The translations under genes and the position numbers were made by a program. From NCBI GenBank assembly GCA_002451165.1, contig DKBH01000051.1:1-62852 (forward strand): 62,852 bases of DNA, in the 5' to 3' direction. The notes beneath the pieces are model-generated. The model was given only the letters and a program-made list of their open reading frames with translations. It was not told the origin of the DNA and did no database searches. The DNA is from Nitrospiraceae bacterium UBA6905 (lineage in GTDB: Bacteria > Nitrospirota > Thermodesulfovibrionia > Thermodesulfovibrionales > UBA6898). Shown in pieces: positions 42,916-52,153 of this stretch. The first letter of the stretch is position 1; every line of letters starts with the position of its first letter.

Positions 42916-42945
42916 ATGATACCCCCTTGCGGTTTCCTCCGTCAA
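42916..42945 (-). promoter_or_regulatory. Predicted promoter of tyrS
   Basis: TTGACG (42945-42940), 18 bases, TATCAT (42921-42916) on the minus strand, then five bases and the ATG at 42910. No T-box-like leader is possible with this geometry. On the opposite strand a TATAAT at 42980-42985 stands 14 bases before kdsB. Confidence 0.55.
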
Positions 42946-42999
42946 TTTGGAAAGGGTATCCAATTCGCCATGATTAGTATATAATTATTCACGATAGTT

Positions 43000-43803
43000 A
43001 TGTCTGCCATCGTTGTGATACCTGCCCGTTATGCCTCGACCCGTTTTCCGGGTAAGCCGCTTGCACTGCTCAAGGGTATACCGATCATCCAACATGTGTA
43101 TCAGAACGCCCGCCATGCTCAACGTGCAGACGCTGTGATCGTTGCAACGGATAGTGAAACGATCTTCGAGACGGTCCTGTCCTTCGGCGGCAAGGCCGTC
43201 ATAACGTCGCCGGATCACCCGTCCGGCACTGACAGGGTCGCAGAAGTTGCCGCAACAATGAATTGTGATATAATGGTCAATGTCCAGGGGGATGAACCCC
43301 TTATCAGGCCTGAGATGATCGATGATGTCATTGCCGTGCTTGACGACCGCAGGGCATCTCTCGGCACACTGGCAATAGCGATTCGCGACAGCAGAGAAAT
43401 CTTCGACCCCAATGTCGTAAAGGTTGTGTTGGATCCCGAGGGATTTGCATGGTATTTCTCGCGTGCGCCCATTCCCTATCACCGAGACGAATGGAAGGCG
43501 TCGGTAACCGGTAATGGTCTGCACATAACAGATCGGCAGGGGGGGACTACCGGGCATGCGACACCAGTCGTAAGGCGTGAGTGCTACAAGCATGTCGGCA
43601 TATACAGCTACCGGCGGGATGCCCTCATCAGGATCTCAGCGCTGCCGCCGTCACGGTACGAGACCATTGAAAAGCTGGAACAGCTCAGGGCACTGGAAAA
43701 CGGGTTTCGTATAAAGGTCAGGGAGACATCATGTGAGACCATCGGTGTGGATACACCGGAGGACTTGGAAAGGGTGGAACGATGCCTAAATTCATCTTTA
43801 TAA
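43000..43803 (+). CDS. kdsB: 3-deoxy-manno-octulosonate cytidylyltransferase
   Basis: A 267-residue protein that activates Kdo with CTP to CMP-Kdo. The nucleotide-binding start IPARYASTRFPGKPL, ATDSE and VQGDEPLI motifs are intact. A GLHITDRQGGTTG insertion lengthens the usual roughly 250 residues slightly. It begins a run with pyrG, kdsA, kdsD and kdsC, and overlaps pyrG by 22 bases. Confidence 0.96.
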   Translation: MSAIVVIPARYASTRFPGKPLALLKGIPIIQHVYQNARHAQRADAVIVATDSETIFETVLSFGGKAVITSPDHPSGTDRVAEVAATMNCDIMVNVQGDEPLIRPEMIDDVIAVLDDRRASLGTLAIAIRDSREIFDPNVVKVVLDPEGFAWYFSRAPIPYHRDEWKASVTGNGLHITDRQGGTTGHATPVVRRECYKHVGIYSYRRDALIRISALPPSRYETIEKLEQLRALENGFRIKVRETSCETIGVDTPEDLERVERCLNSSL

Positions 43804-45455
43804 CCGGCGGTGTCTTATCATCACTCGGCAAGGGCATAGCGGCTGCGTCGATAGGGGCGCTTCTTGAGGCAGGGGGGCAGACAGTAACGATTCAGAAGCT
43901 CGATCCTTATATCAATGTCGATCCCGGCACACTGAGCCCCTTCCAGCATGGAGAGGTCTTTGTTACTGACGACGGCGCAGAAACAGACCTCGATCTTGGC
44001 CATTACGAACGCTTCACCCACATCAGGACTTCGCAGGGCAACAACTTTACGACGGGCAAGATTTACTATAATGTCATTTCCAAAGAGCGCCGGGGAGACT
44101 ACCTCGGCGATACAGTCCAGGTGGTTCCCCATATCACAGACGAGATCAAGCAGGCGATCAAATCCGTGGGCAATAGCAACGATGTGGTGATAGTCGAAAT
44201 CGGCGGAACGGTCGGCGACATCGAGAGCCAGCCGTTTCTTGAGGCTATCCGGCAGATGCGATACGACGTCGGAAAAGAGAACGTTCTCTACGTCCACCTG
44301 ACGCTGGTACCGTACATCAAGACATCGGGCGAGCTCAAAACAAAGCCCTCGCAGCACAGCGTTAAGGAGCTGCGTGCCATCGGTATCCAGCCGGATATTC
44401 TCCTGTGTAGAACAGACCGGCTCATCCCGCCCGAAATAAAACGAAAGATCGCGATTCACTGCAACCTTGAGACGGACGCCGTCATCAATGCCATAGATGT
44501 CGACACGATCTATGAAGTTCCTCTTGCGCTGAATGCTGAAGGCATAGGTCAGCTGATCGTCAGTAAGCTCAATCTGAAAGGAAAAGAGATTGCCCTGGCA
44601 CCCTGGAAGGACATCGTCCGGAAGCTGAAAGAGCCCCGTAACGAGGTTACGATTGCGATCGTCGGAAAGTATGTTGGGCTGAAGGATTCCTACAAGAGTC
44701 TCACTGAGGCGCTGACCCACGGCGGCATTGCGAATGACAGCAGGGTGAACTTCCAGTGGGTTGACTCCGAAGAGGTCGAAGTGCATGGCCCTGAAAAATA
44801 TCTTTCTGAGGTAGACGGCGTCCTGGTACCCGGCGGTTTCGGCTACCGAGGCATTGAAGGCAAGATAGAATCCATCCGCTATGCACGCGAGAAAAAAATT
44901 CCCTTTTTCGGCATCTGCCTCGGCATGCAATGCTCAGTCATTGAATTCGCGCGGAACGTCTGCGGTCTGAAGGCAAACAGCTCGGAGTTCGATCTAAACA
45001 CGCAGGCGCCGGTCATCTATCTCATCGAAAAGTGGTTCGACTACCGAAAGGGCAAGGTTGAGGAGCGGACCGCAACTTCGCACAAGGGCGGCACGATGAG
45101 GCTCGGATCATACCCCTGCGTCATCGAACAGCATACCAAGGCCGCTGCAGCATATCGGCAGAAGGAGATTTCAGAGCGTCACCGGCACCGCTATGAGTTT
45201 AACAATGCCTATAAGGGCGTGCTCACGCGGATGGGGATGCGGATCAGCGGTGCAAGTCCTGACGGCGAACTCGTTGAGATTGTCGAGATCGAGGACCATC
45301 CCTGGTTCCTGGGATGTCAGTTCCATCCGGAGTTCAAGTCCCGGCCGACGGAACCCCATCCGCTCTTCAGCGCATTCATAGGGGCAGCGCTCAGGGAAAA
45401 ACGGTCCCTTTTCCCGTATGCAAAATCGGAGACTCAGGAGCTGAACCTGGATTGA
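43782..45455 (+). CDS. pyrG: CTP synthase
   Basis: A 557-residue two-domain enzyme. The synthetase half opens with FIFITGGVLSSLGKGIAAAS. The glutaminase half has the Cys in FFGICLGMQCSV and the His-Glu pair in QFHPEFKSRP. It aminates UTP to CTP, the co-substrate of the neighbouring KdsB. Its end overlaps the TTG start of kdsA by four bases. Confidence 0.98.
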   Translation: MPKFIFITGGVLSSLGKGIAAASIGALLEAGGQTVTIQKLDPYINVDPGTLSPFQHGEVFVTDDGAETDLDLGHYERFTHIRTSQGNNFTTGKIYYNVISKERRGDYLGDTVQVVPHITDEIKQAIKSVGNSNDVVIVEIGGTVGDIESQPFLEAIRQMRYDVGKENVLYVHLTLVPYIKTSGELKTKPSQHSVKELRAIGIQPDILLCRTDRLIPPEIKRKIAIHCNLETDAVINAIDVDTIYEVPLALNAEGIGQLIVSKLNLKGKEIALAPWKDIVRKLKEPRNEVTIAIVGKYVGLKDSYKSLTEALTHGGIANDSRVNFQWVDSEEVEVHGPEKYLSEVDGVLVPGGFGYRGIEGKIESIRYAREKKIPFFGICLGMQCSVIEFARNVCGLKANSSEFDLNTQAPVIYLIEKWFDYRKGKVEERTATSHKGGTMRLGSYPCVIEQHTKAAAAYRQKEISERHRHRYEFNNAYKGVLTRMGMRISGASPDGELVEIVEIEDHPWFLGCQFHPEFKSRPTEPHPLFSAFIGAALREKRSLFPYAKSETQELNLD

Positions 45456-46300
45456 GACAGGCGATATCCGTAGGTTCTCAGACCCTCGCTCCGGGGAGAC
45501 TTTTTCTCATCGCAGGTCCCTGCGTCATCGAGCATGAGGATATTCTTCTTGAAACTGCCGAGGTACTCAGTGCGGTCTGCGCCGATCTGGACATCACGTA
45601 CATCTGCAAGAGCTCTTTTGACAAGGCGAACAGGACGTCTTTATCTTCATTCCGAGGGCCGGGATTAGAACAAGGGCTCAAGATACTTGCCGATATCAGA
45701 AACCGGCTTGGCGTGCCTGTCATTTCCGATATCCATGCGGTCGAGGAGATCCGGCCGGCAGCAGAAGTGCTTGATGCACTCCAGATACCGGCCTTCCTCT
45801 GCCGGCAGACTGACCTCATCGTAGCTGCATCCAAGACCGGCAAGCCTGTGAATGTTAAGAAGGGGCAGTTCCTCGCACCTTGGGACGTAAAGAATATTAT
45901 CGCCAAGTTTACTGCAGCGGGCAACGACAATCTGCTCATCACAGAGCGCGGGGTATCGTTCGGATACAATAACCTCGTCGTCGATTTCAGGGCGTTCCCG
46001 GTCATGCAGTCCTTTGGATATCCTGTCGTCTTCGACGTGACACACAGTCTGCAGCTTCCGGGCGGCCAGGGAACCAGCTCTGGGGGACAGCGTGAGTTTG
46101 CAGAACCTCTGGCTAAAGCCGCTGCGGCGATAGGCGTCGACGGACTCTTCATGGAAGTGCATCCTGAACCTGAGAAGGCCCTGTGCGACGGCCCCAATAT
46201 GATCCGCCTTGATGAGATGCGGGGATTCCTGGGCAGGGTCAAGGCTATGTACGACCTTGCGCAGGGCCAGGCAGGAAGAAAAAAAGAGGTGACCATATGA
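45452..46300 (+). CDS. kdsA: 2-dehydro-3-deoxyphosphooctonate aldolase (Kdo-8-P synthase)
   Basis: A 282-residue TIM barrel. FLIAGPCVIEHED, FDKANRTSLSSFRGPG, VNVKKGQFLAPWD and FDVTHSLQLPGGQGTSSGGQ are family motifs. It condenses arabinose-5-phosphate with phosphoenolpyruvate. The start is TTG at 45452, overlapping the pyrG stop as TTGA; the longer open frame runs through pyrG. The N in CVIEHED-type sequences and a Cys in AGPCVIE are relevant to metal-dependent forms. Confidence 0.95.
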   Translation: MRQAISVGSQTLAPGRLFLIAGPCVIEHEDILLETAEVLSAVCADLDITYICKSSFDKANRTSLSSFRGPGLEQGLKILADIRNRLGVPVISDIHAVEEIRPAAEVLDALQIPAFLCRQTDLIVAASKTGKPVNVKKGQFLAPWDVKNIIAKFTAAGNDNLLITERGVSFGYNNLVVDFRAFPVMQSFGYPVVFDVTHSLQLPGGQGTSSGGQREFAEPLAKAAAAIGVDGLFMEVHPEPEKALCDGPNMIRLDEMRGFLGRVKAMYDLAQGQAGRKKEVTI

Positions 46301-46767
46301 TAACGGCAGTGGCAAGGCTCCTGCTCGTTGGTTCGGTTGCGCTGCTCCCGCTAAACGGCACTGCCCAGGAACAGCCTCCGATTTATTCCAACCGTGATAT
46401 CGAAAAATATAAGCTGCCGTCAGATGCACGCCCGGTTGAAAGAAGTAAACAGACTACGCGGGAGGATCGCAAGACGGATGCCCGTGCAGCAAAGGACAAC
46501 CTTGAGCGGGAACGCTGGTGCAAGCGAACGACGGCGCAGAAAAAGAAGATCGAAAAAGCGCGGCATGATATTCAGATGACAGAAAAGGCCATCCGGCGCG
46601 AAGAGGAGAAGAACTTTCGCGGCACCAAGAAGAGCAGGCAACTGCAGGACCGTCTTGAACAGGACAAGAGAAAGCTTGCCGTTGCGGAGGAGGAGCTGAA
46701 CGATATCGAACATGAGGCCCACCGCAGGGAGATACCACCAGGCTGGCTCAGGTGTCAGGTGGACTGA
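46297..46767 (+). CDS. Exported coiled-coil protein of unknown function
   Basis: A 156-residue protein. A signal peptide (VARLLLVGSVALLPLNGTAQ) is followed by a highly charged helical region with heptad-like Lys/Glu/Arg patterns (about residues 60-140). Its ATG overlaps the kdsA stop by four bases and it precedes kdsD, so it is cotranscribed with Kdo synthesis. No family is recognised; an envelope structural role is a guess. Confidence 0.78.
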   Translation: MITAVARLLLVGSVALLPLNGTAQEQPPIYSNRDIEKYKLPSDARPVERSKQTTREDRKTDARAAKDNLERERWCKRTTAQKKKIEKARHDIQMTEKAIRREEEKNFRGTKKSRQLQDRLEQDKRKLAVAEEELNDIEHEAHRREIPPGWLRCQVD

Positions 46768-46789
46768 CACGCGCTCCGGAAAAAGGATC

Positions 46790-47755
46790 ATGAACATCCT
46801 CGATATCGCGAGAAAGGTCCTGATGATAGAGGCTGATGCGGTGCTGGCGCTAACCCAAAAGCTCGACAGCGGCTTCGAACGAGCCGTGGACATCATCTCC
46901 TCCAGCAAGGGAAGAATCGTAATAACGGGAATGGGCAAGTCCGGCCTTGTTGGGAAAAAGATCGCGGCAACGCTCTCCTCTACCGGCACCCCCTCCTTCT
47001 TCATGCATCCGGCAGAGGCAAGCCACGGAGACCTCGGCATGGTAACGGCCGATGACGTGATCATTGCCATCTCGAACAGTGGTGAGACCGATGAGATCAT
47101 CGCCCTCATACCGTTTTTGAAGCGGTTCAATGTCAGCCTGATTTCCCTGACGGGAAACCCCGCTTCGACGCTTGCCAAGGCATCGGACGTGAACCTCGAT
47201 ATTTCGGTCAGGGAGGAGGCATGTACGCTCGGTATTGTGCCCACGGCATCAACTACAGCGACGCTGGCCATGGGCGATGCCCTTGCCGTAGCGCTCCTGA
47301 CCAAACGGGGCTTCCGCGAAGAAGACTTCGCTTTTTTCCATCCGCGGGGGAGCCTCGGGAAAAAACTCTTCATCAGGGTCAGGGACCTGATGCACAGCGG
47401 CGCATCCCTTCCCATTACGCCTCCCGATGCCTCTCTTGCCGAAGCGGTCATGGAAATCTCTTCCAAACGACTCGGTACTACGGTCATCGCCGGTCCGGAC
47501 CGAAAGATCCTCGGCGTCATAACGGATGGGGATGTTCGGCGGGGGATCCAGAAGTGGGGGAAGGCCTTTTTTGATATGCATGCCTATGATGTCATGACCC
47601 GGAACCCGAAAATGGTTGCAGAACAAGAACTAGCGGCTAAGGTACTGGGTATCATGGAACAGCATGCCATCACTTCGCTGATCGTCGCTGACGACACCAG
47701 CCATGTCGTCGGGATCATTCATCTCCATGACATTTTGAAGCAGGGGATTGTTTGA
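46790..47755 (+). CDS. kdsD: D-arabinose 5-phosphate isomerase
   Basis: A 321-residue protein starting MNILDIARKVL; the upstream open frame lies in the preceding gene. The N-terminal SIS domain has IVITGMGKSGLVGKKIAATL and HPAEASHGDLGM. Two CBS domains form the C-terminus (DLMHSGASLPITPP and VMTRNPKMVAEQ). It converts ribulose-5-phosphate to arabinose-5-phosphate for KdsA. The next gene starts right after its stop. Confidence 0.96.
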   Translation: MNILDIARKVLMIEADAVLALTQKLDSGFERAVDIISSSKGRIVITGMGKSGLVGKKIAATLSSTGTPSFFMHPAEASHGDLGMVTADDVIIAISNSGETDEIIALIPFLKRFNVSLISLTGNPASTLAKASDVNLDISVREEACTLGIVPTASTTATLAMGDALAVALLTKRGFREEDFAFFHPRGSLGKKLFIRVRDLMHSGASLPITPPDASLAEAVMEISSKRLGTTVIAGPDRKILGVITDGDVRRGIQKWGKAFFDMHAYDVMTRNPKMVAEQELAAKVLGIMEQHAITSLIVADDTSHVVGIIHLHDILKQGIV

Positions 47756-48334
47756 ATGCAGGTCAGAGGAAACAGCCGCAAGCGCGGTGCACCCGATGCC
47801 ACGAGTAAACTCTCCCTAAAGAGCATTGCCCGAGGCATCAAGCTCCTGATCCTCGACGTCGACGGCGTCCTTACAGACGGCAGCATTATCCTGGATAATG
47901 ACGGCATTGAATATAAAGCATTTCATGTGCGCGACGGCCATGGCATAAAAATGCTGCATGCGGCAGGCATAGGCGTGGCCATCATTACGGGCAGGCACTC
48001 GAAGGTGGTGGAGCGCAGGGCTCAGGAACTCGGTATCACCGAGGTATTTCAAAAATGTCTTAACAAGAAGGTGGCCTATGAGCATCTTCTGGAACAATAT
48101 GCGCTGAAGGCCGCCGAGGTTGCCTATATCGGCGACGATATCATCGATGCCCCGATCATGGCCGTCGTCGGCCTGCCGGTTGCTGTAGCGGATGCAGCGG
48201 AAGAGGCTAAGAAGTTCGCCGTTATGGTAACCAAGAGCCGTGGGGGTCGGGGGGCTGTTCGCGAGGTGACGGACTTCATCCTCAAGGCAAAGGGACTCTG
48301 GCAAGGAATGTTCGATGCATACTTTGAGGATTAA
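47756..48334 (+). CDS. kdsC: 3-deoxy-D-manno-octulosonate 8-phosphate phosphatase
   Basis: A 192-residue HAD phosphatase. The nucleophile motif is LILDVDGVLTDG, motif II is AIITGR, and motif III/IV is AYIGDDIIDAPIM. It removes phosphate from Kdo-8-P. The first 20 residues, before the domain, are basic and unusual. ATG follows the kdsD stop without a gap. Confidence 0.95.
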   Translation: MQVRGNSRKRGAPDATSKLSLKSIARGIKLLILDVDGVLTDGSIILDNDGIEYKAFHVRDGHGIKMLHAAGIGVAIITGRHSKVVERRAQELGITEVFQKCLNKKVAYEHLLEQYALKAAEVAYIGDDIIDAPIMAVVGLPVAVADAAEEAKKFAVMVTKSRGGRGAVREVTDFILKAKGLWQGMFDAYFED

Positions 48335-48857
48335 CCTACCGACAGCGCTCACCCTCAGCAGGATCGTCCTCATCCCCGTCTTTGTCCTTTTGGTCTATCA
48401 TCACCCGGTTATCGGCGCCATTGTGTTCGGCATTGCCTCGATCACCGACTTCCTGGACGGCTACCTTGCCAGAAGATCAGGACAGGTTACCAAGTTCGGC
48501 ATTATCATGGACCCGCTGGCAGACAAGTTCCTGATCATATCGGCTCTTATCGTCCTGGTCGATATGGAGCGGCTCTCCGCCTTTATCGCCATAATCCTCA
48601 TCGTGCGTGAATTCCTCATCACAGCGCTGCGGGTCGTGGCCCTCTCGAAGGACATCGTTATACCTGCGGAAACCGGCGGAAAGCTCAAAACCACTGCACA
48701 GATCACCGCAATCCTCTGCCTCATCCTCATGGGGACGGTCTTTGACCAACTGAGCTTCGACCTGTACGACATCGGAATCGTCTTTATCTGGATAGCCCTT
48801 GTCCTGGCCGTTGTTTCGGGAGTCCAATATACCATCTCCTTCTGGAAAAAGATATGA
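48315..48857 (+). CDS. pgsA: CDP-diacylglycerol-glycerol-3-phosphate 3-phosphatidyltransferase
   Basis: A 180-residue integral membrane enzyme with about five helices. The CDP-alcohol phosphotransferase signature DFLDGYLARRSGQ followed by GIIMDPLADK is complete. It makes phosphatidylglycerol phosphate. It overlaps kdsC by 20 bases and plsY by four. Confidence 0.95.
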   Translation: MHTLRINLPTALTLSRIVLIPVFVLLVYHHPVIGAIVFGIASITDFLDGYLARRSGQVTKFGIIMDPLADKFLIISALIVLVDMERLSAFIAIILIVREFLITALRVVALSKDIVIPAETGGKLKTTAQITAILCLILMGTVFDQLSFDLYDIGIVFIWIALVLAVVSGVQYTISFWKKI

Positions 48858-49438
48858 AGATCATCTTCATTGCCCTTGCCGGTTTTCTGCTTGGCTCCAT
48901 ACCTACGGGTAAGATCATAGCGGGGGGCAAAGGGATAGACCTGCAGAAAACGGGGAGCGGTAACATCGGCGCCACGAATGTGTTGCGAACCGCCGGCAAG
49001 CTGCCTGCCCTATTAACCCTGCTCGGCGACATGGCCAAGGGTTCTGTTGCTGTTCTGCTCGCGCGGTATTTTGCTGTCGGTTACTGGTATGAAGGCATGA
49101 TAGGCCTCATTGCCGTTGTCGGCCATAACCACTCATTGTTTCTGCATTTTAAAGGTGGGAAAGGAGTTGCTACCAGCCTCGGCGTCCTTCTGGTCTATGC
49201 TCCCCAGGCAGGGCTGGTTACCATTGTGACCTGGCTGCTCACCGTGCTCATAACCCGGATATCGTCTCTCGGCGCCGTGATCTCCTTCTCTATTCTCCCG
49301 CTGACTATATACCTCCTTGACGCAAAGGAAAAGCTTCCCATTTCGTTCATCATGAGTATAATATTGCTAATGCGTCACAAGGAGAATATACGCCGTTTGC
49401 TCAGGGGGACGGAGCCAAAGTTGGGCAAGAAAGCATGA
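48854..49438 (+). CDS. plsY: Acyl-phosphate glycerol-3-phosphate acyltransferase
   Basis: A 194-residue membrane protein. The three PlsY motifs are present: GSIPTGKII, GSGNIGATNVLRT, and GHNHSLFLHFKGGKGVATSLG. It adds the first acyl chain to glycerol-3-phosphate. Overlaps pgsA and the following gene by four bases each. Confidence 0.96.
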   Translation: MKIIFIALAGFLLGSIPTGKIIAGGKGIDLQKTGSGNIGATNVLRTAGKLPALLTLLGDMAKGSVAVLLARYFAVGYWYEGMIGLIAVVGHNHSLFLHFKGGKGVATSLGVLLVYAPQAGLVTIVTWLLTVLITRISSLGAVISFSILPLTIYLLDAKEKLPISFIMSIILLMRHKENIRRLLRGTEPKLGKKA

Positions 49439-51108
49439 AATATATAACCATACTTGCGCTGTTCTGCCTGATACTGTTGCCGGGAATGTCGCCGGCTGAG
49501 GACTTTTTCGATACCCAGTTGAACCGCGGCATTCGGAACTCCGACGTGTATTCTTCTCTTCTCATGCAGGAGGCTGGCAGCGACAGAAGAGATGCGCTCT
49601 CTCTGCTTAGCCAGGCAAAAAGGTATTCTCCGGATCTGCCCTCAGTGTACTTCACGATGGCGAAAGAGAAGTTCTCGTTCTCCTCTTCCGGCGTGCTTGC
49701 CAGTGTCGATTATCTTATAGCCGGGTTTGACGCATATGCGCGGAATTTTTGGTGGTCTTTTAGTCTGGCAGGCAGCGTGTTCTACAGCCTTATCCTGTCC
49801 TTTATCCTTGTCATGCTCATAATTGCGGTGATTCGCAGTATCACCGACCTTCCCCTCGTCTCCCATGAAATTGTCGAATCGAAACGGAATTTCTTCCCCT
49901 TTATCGCGCTCTTGCTCCTCTCGCTGATCAGCCCGCTCCTGTTTCTGGCCGCCACCCTGGTCATCCTCGGTGTATACATGTCCCGTACAGATAGGTTCGT
50001 GGTATATCTTTTCCTGGCCGCTCTGCTCTGTTCCCCTTTCCTTTTCAAGACAGCCTCGCGCTTCCTCCAGATTGCCTCATCGGGAGAGATGAAGGCGGTA
50101 GTGGCGGTCAATGAGTCCCGCGACAACGGCTACGCGCTTACGTCCCTGAAAAGCTCGAAAGATCCGGCAGCGCTTTTTTCCTATGCGCTTGCCCTGAAGC
50201 GCGAAGGTCTGTACCATGAAGCGCTTGAGGGATACCGTCGTCTTGTCGGCATGCGCTCCGACATCCGGGCCGCTGCGTATGTCAATATGGGCAATGCCTA
50301 TGTGGGTTTGGCCGATATGGAGCGGGCTCTGGAGAGCTATCAGCTTGCGGTCCAGGCACGTTCACTCGCTTCTGCCTATTACAATCTCTCTGCAGTTTCT
50401 CGTGAACTCCTCGACTACGACAAAGGGAATATATACTTTCGGAAGGCCCTGGAGATCGACCGCGAGGCTGTATCCCGATATTATGCCGTCGCTGCGAGGA
50501 CGCCGAACCGCATAGTAGCTGATGAAACAATCTCTTTCCCGGACCTCTGGAACCTCGCGGAGAAGACCGGAGGGTCAGCCTCCACCTTTAATCTCGTTGT
50601 CCTCTCCGCTTGGGCGAATACCGTAGCAGCCGGTGTGCTGATCATCGCCCTCTACTACCTGAGTACCGCATCGAAGGTCAGGGCGTACCGCTGCAGAAGA
50701 TGCAACTCCATATTCTGCCCGCGCTGCGAAAAGCATCTCATGTGGGGACAGATGTGCTCCCGGTGTTTTCACTCTCTCGTGAAACTCGATGAGATAGAGG
50801 TACGGGAGCGCGTTAGCCGGCTCATATCCATCTACGAACATCAGAAACGGCGCAGGGGTCTCATGCGGATGCTTTCCTTCCTCCTGCCCGGAGCGTCTCA
50901 AATCTTCGGCGGCCGCGTCCTCTATGGGTTCCTGTTCATGTGGCCGTTTCTCTTTCTCCTGCTACTTCCGATCACCAATTCCTATCTGTCGTCAGGGCCG
51001 CTGGTCTCCCATGGTTTGCTGAACAGTTTCTCGCTGTTGTTCGCCGCTTTTATCTACGTTCTTTCGAACATCATTACCCGGCAAAGGATAACAAAAGGAT
51101 GGCTTTAG
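49435..51108 (+). CDS. Membrane TPR protein with zinc-finger segment
   Basis: A 557-residue protein. A signal sequence is followed by three or four membrane helices (about 105-215), then TPR repeats (ALFSYALALKREGLYHEAL, AAAYVNMGNAYVGLADMERALESY, SAYYNLSAVSRELLDYDKG). After another helix comes a four-Cys finger (CRRCNSIFCPRC ... CSRC) and a final membrane pair. It is linked to the DUF4388 gene by a ten-base overlap. The function is unknown; the mix of TPR and zinc finger suggests an envelope assembly or scaffold protein. Confidence 0.82.
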   Translation: MKYITILALFCLILLPGMSPAEDFFDTQLNRGIRNSDVYSSLLMQEAGSDRRDALSLLSQAKRYSPDLPSVYFTMAKEKFSFSSSGVLASVDYLIAGFDAYARNFWWSFSLAGSVFYSLILSFILVMLIIAVIRSITDLPLVSHEIVESKRNFFPFIALLLLSLISPLLFLAATLVILGVYMSRTDRFVVYLFLAALLCSPFLFKTASRFLQIASSGEMKAVVAVNESRDNGYALTSLKSSKDPAALFSYALALKREGLYHEALEGYRRLVGMRSDIRAAAYVNMGNAYVGLADMERALESYQLAVQARSLASAYYNLSAVSRELLDYDKGNIYFRKALEIDREAVSRYYAVAARTPNRIVADETISFPDLWNLAEKTGGSASTFNLVVLSAWANTVAAGVLIIALYYLSTASKVRAYRCRRCNSIFCPRCEKHLMWGQMCSRCFHSLVKLDEIEVRERVSRLISIYEHQKRRRGLMRMLSFLLPGASQIFGGRVLYGFLFMWPFLFLLLLPITNSYLSSGPLVSHGLLNSFSLLFAAFIYVLSNIITRQRITKGWL

Positions 51109-52151
51109 AAGGTTCCCTAAAAGATTTCGGCCTCGCTGACATTCTGCAGCTGATCTACTTCCAGCGAAAAACCGGCATACTCTCCCTTGACGGTAAAATG
51201 GACCGGGTTAAGCTCCTCTTCGTGGATGGCAATATCGTCGGGGCGGAGTCGAAAAAAAGACTGGAAGACAACCGCCTGGGCAAGATTCTTTTAAAGAAAG
51301 GGCTTATCAGGGAGGATGACCTGCAGGCAGTGCTCGAAGAGCAGCGCAGTTCAGGTGCACGTCTCGGTACGGTGCTCATTCAGAAACGATTGGTAGAAAG
51401 AGAAAAAATTCAGGATATCGTTCATGCGCAGGTAACTGAGATCGTCCTGCAGCTCTTCGGCTGGAAACTGGGCACCTATGAGTTCACTGCCCAAGGCGTT
51501 CCCCAGGACAAGGAGCTTCCATTCTCACTCGACACGCAGCACCTTCTCATGGAAGGGCTTAGGATCGTCGACGAGCTCTCCGTGATAAAGGATAAGCTGA
51601 CGCTTGACACGCTCTTCGTGAGGACGGCTGCGGAAGGCGTGGACCTTTCCGAAGAAGAACGAGGCATCCTCAGCCTTGTTGACGGGGAGAATGATGTGAG
51701 CACCATTGTTGACCTGGCAGGAAAGGACAATTTTGAGGTCTCGAAGGTCCTTCTCGCCCTCCTGGAAAAGGGTCTGATCAAGTCGAAAGGGGTTGCGCCT
51801 GTCGCTGCGCCGGCTGCAGTCTCCATCACCGAAAAAGCTCCTCCTACCTTCCTGGGCTATCTGCCGTACCTGGCTGTTGCAGCCTCGCTTCTCCTTTCCC
51901 TTGCCGTCGTTTTTATACAGAAAGACGATACGATGAACATCTTTTCCGCTGCAAAAACGATCGATGATCTGCGCTTCAGAATCGAAGAATACAAGCTGCG
52001 GCAGGGCGCTTATCCCCAAACCCTTTCGGCATTCACAGATGCAAGAGACCCCTGGGGCCATCCATACATCTACAGCCTGGCAGGAAGCTCATTCTTGCTG
52101 AAAAGCGCCGGGCCCGACATGACCGAGGGGACGAAAGACGATATCTATTAG
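51099..52151 (+). CDS. DUF4388 protein with membrane helix and pseudopilin-like C-terminus
   Basis: A 350-residue protein starting MALEGSLKDFGLADILQLIY, the DUF4388 hallmark, with AAAAGG upstream. A helical region with RLGKILLKKGLI and RLGTVLIQKRLV (MshEN-like repeats) follows, then a winged-helix-like part (SLVDGENDVSTIVDLAGKDN). One membrane helix lies near residue 265. The C-terminal 60 residues resemble the periplasmic part of GspG-type pseudopilins (EYKLRQGAYP ... DPWGHPYIY ... AGPDMTEGTKDDIY). DUF4388 occurs in gliding and c-di-GMP-linked regulatory proteins. Confidence 0.82.
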   Translation: MALEGSLKDFGLADILQLIYFQRKTGILSLDGKMDRVKLLFVDGNIVGAESKKRLEDNRLGKILLKKGLIREDDLQAVLEEQRSSGARLGTVLIQKRLVEREKIQDIVHAQVTEIVLQLFGWKLGTYEFTAQGVPQDKELPFSLDTQHLLMEGLRIVDELSVIKDKLTLDTLFVRTAAEGVDLSEEERGILSLVDGENDVSTIVDLAGKDNFEVSKVLLALLEKGLIKSKGVAPVAAPAAVSITEKAPPTFLGYLPYLAVAASLLLSLAVVFIQKDDTMNIFSAAKTIDDLRFRIEEYKLRQGAYPQTLSAFTDARDPWGHPYIYSLAGSSFLLKSAGPDMTEGTKDDIY

Positions 52152-52153
52152 CC

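Noticed and set aside
50940..51098. N-terminal extension of the DUF4388 gene
   Set aside because: It lies inside the preceding gene and the conserved MALEGSLKDF start with its own ribosome site is at 51099.
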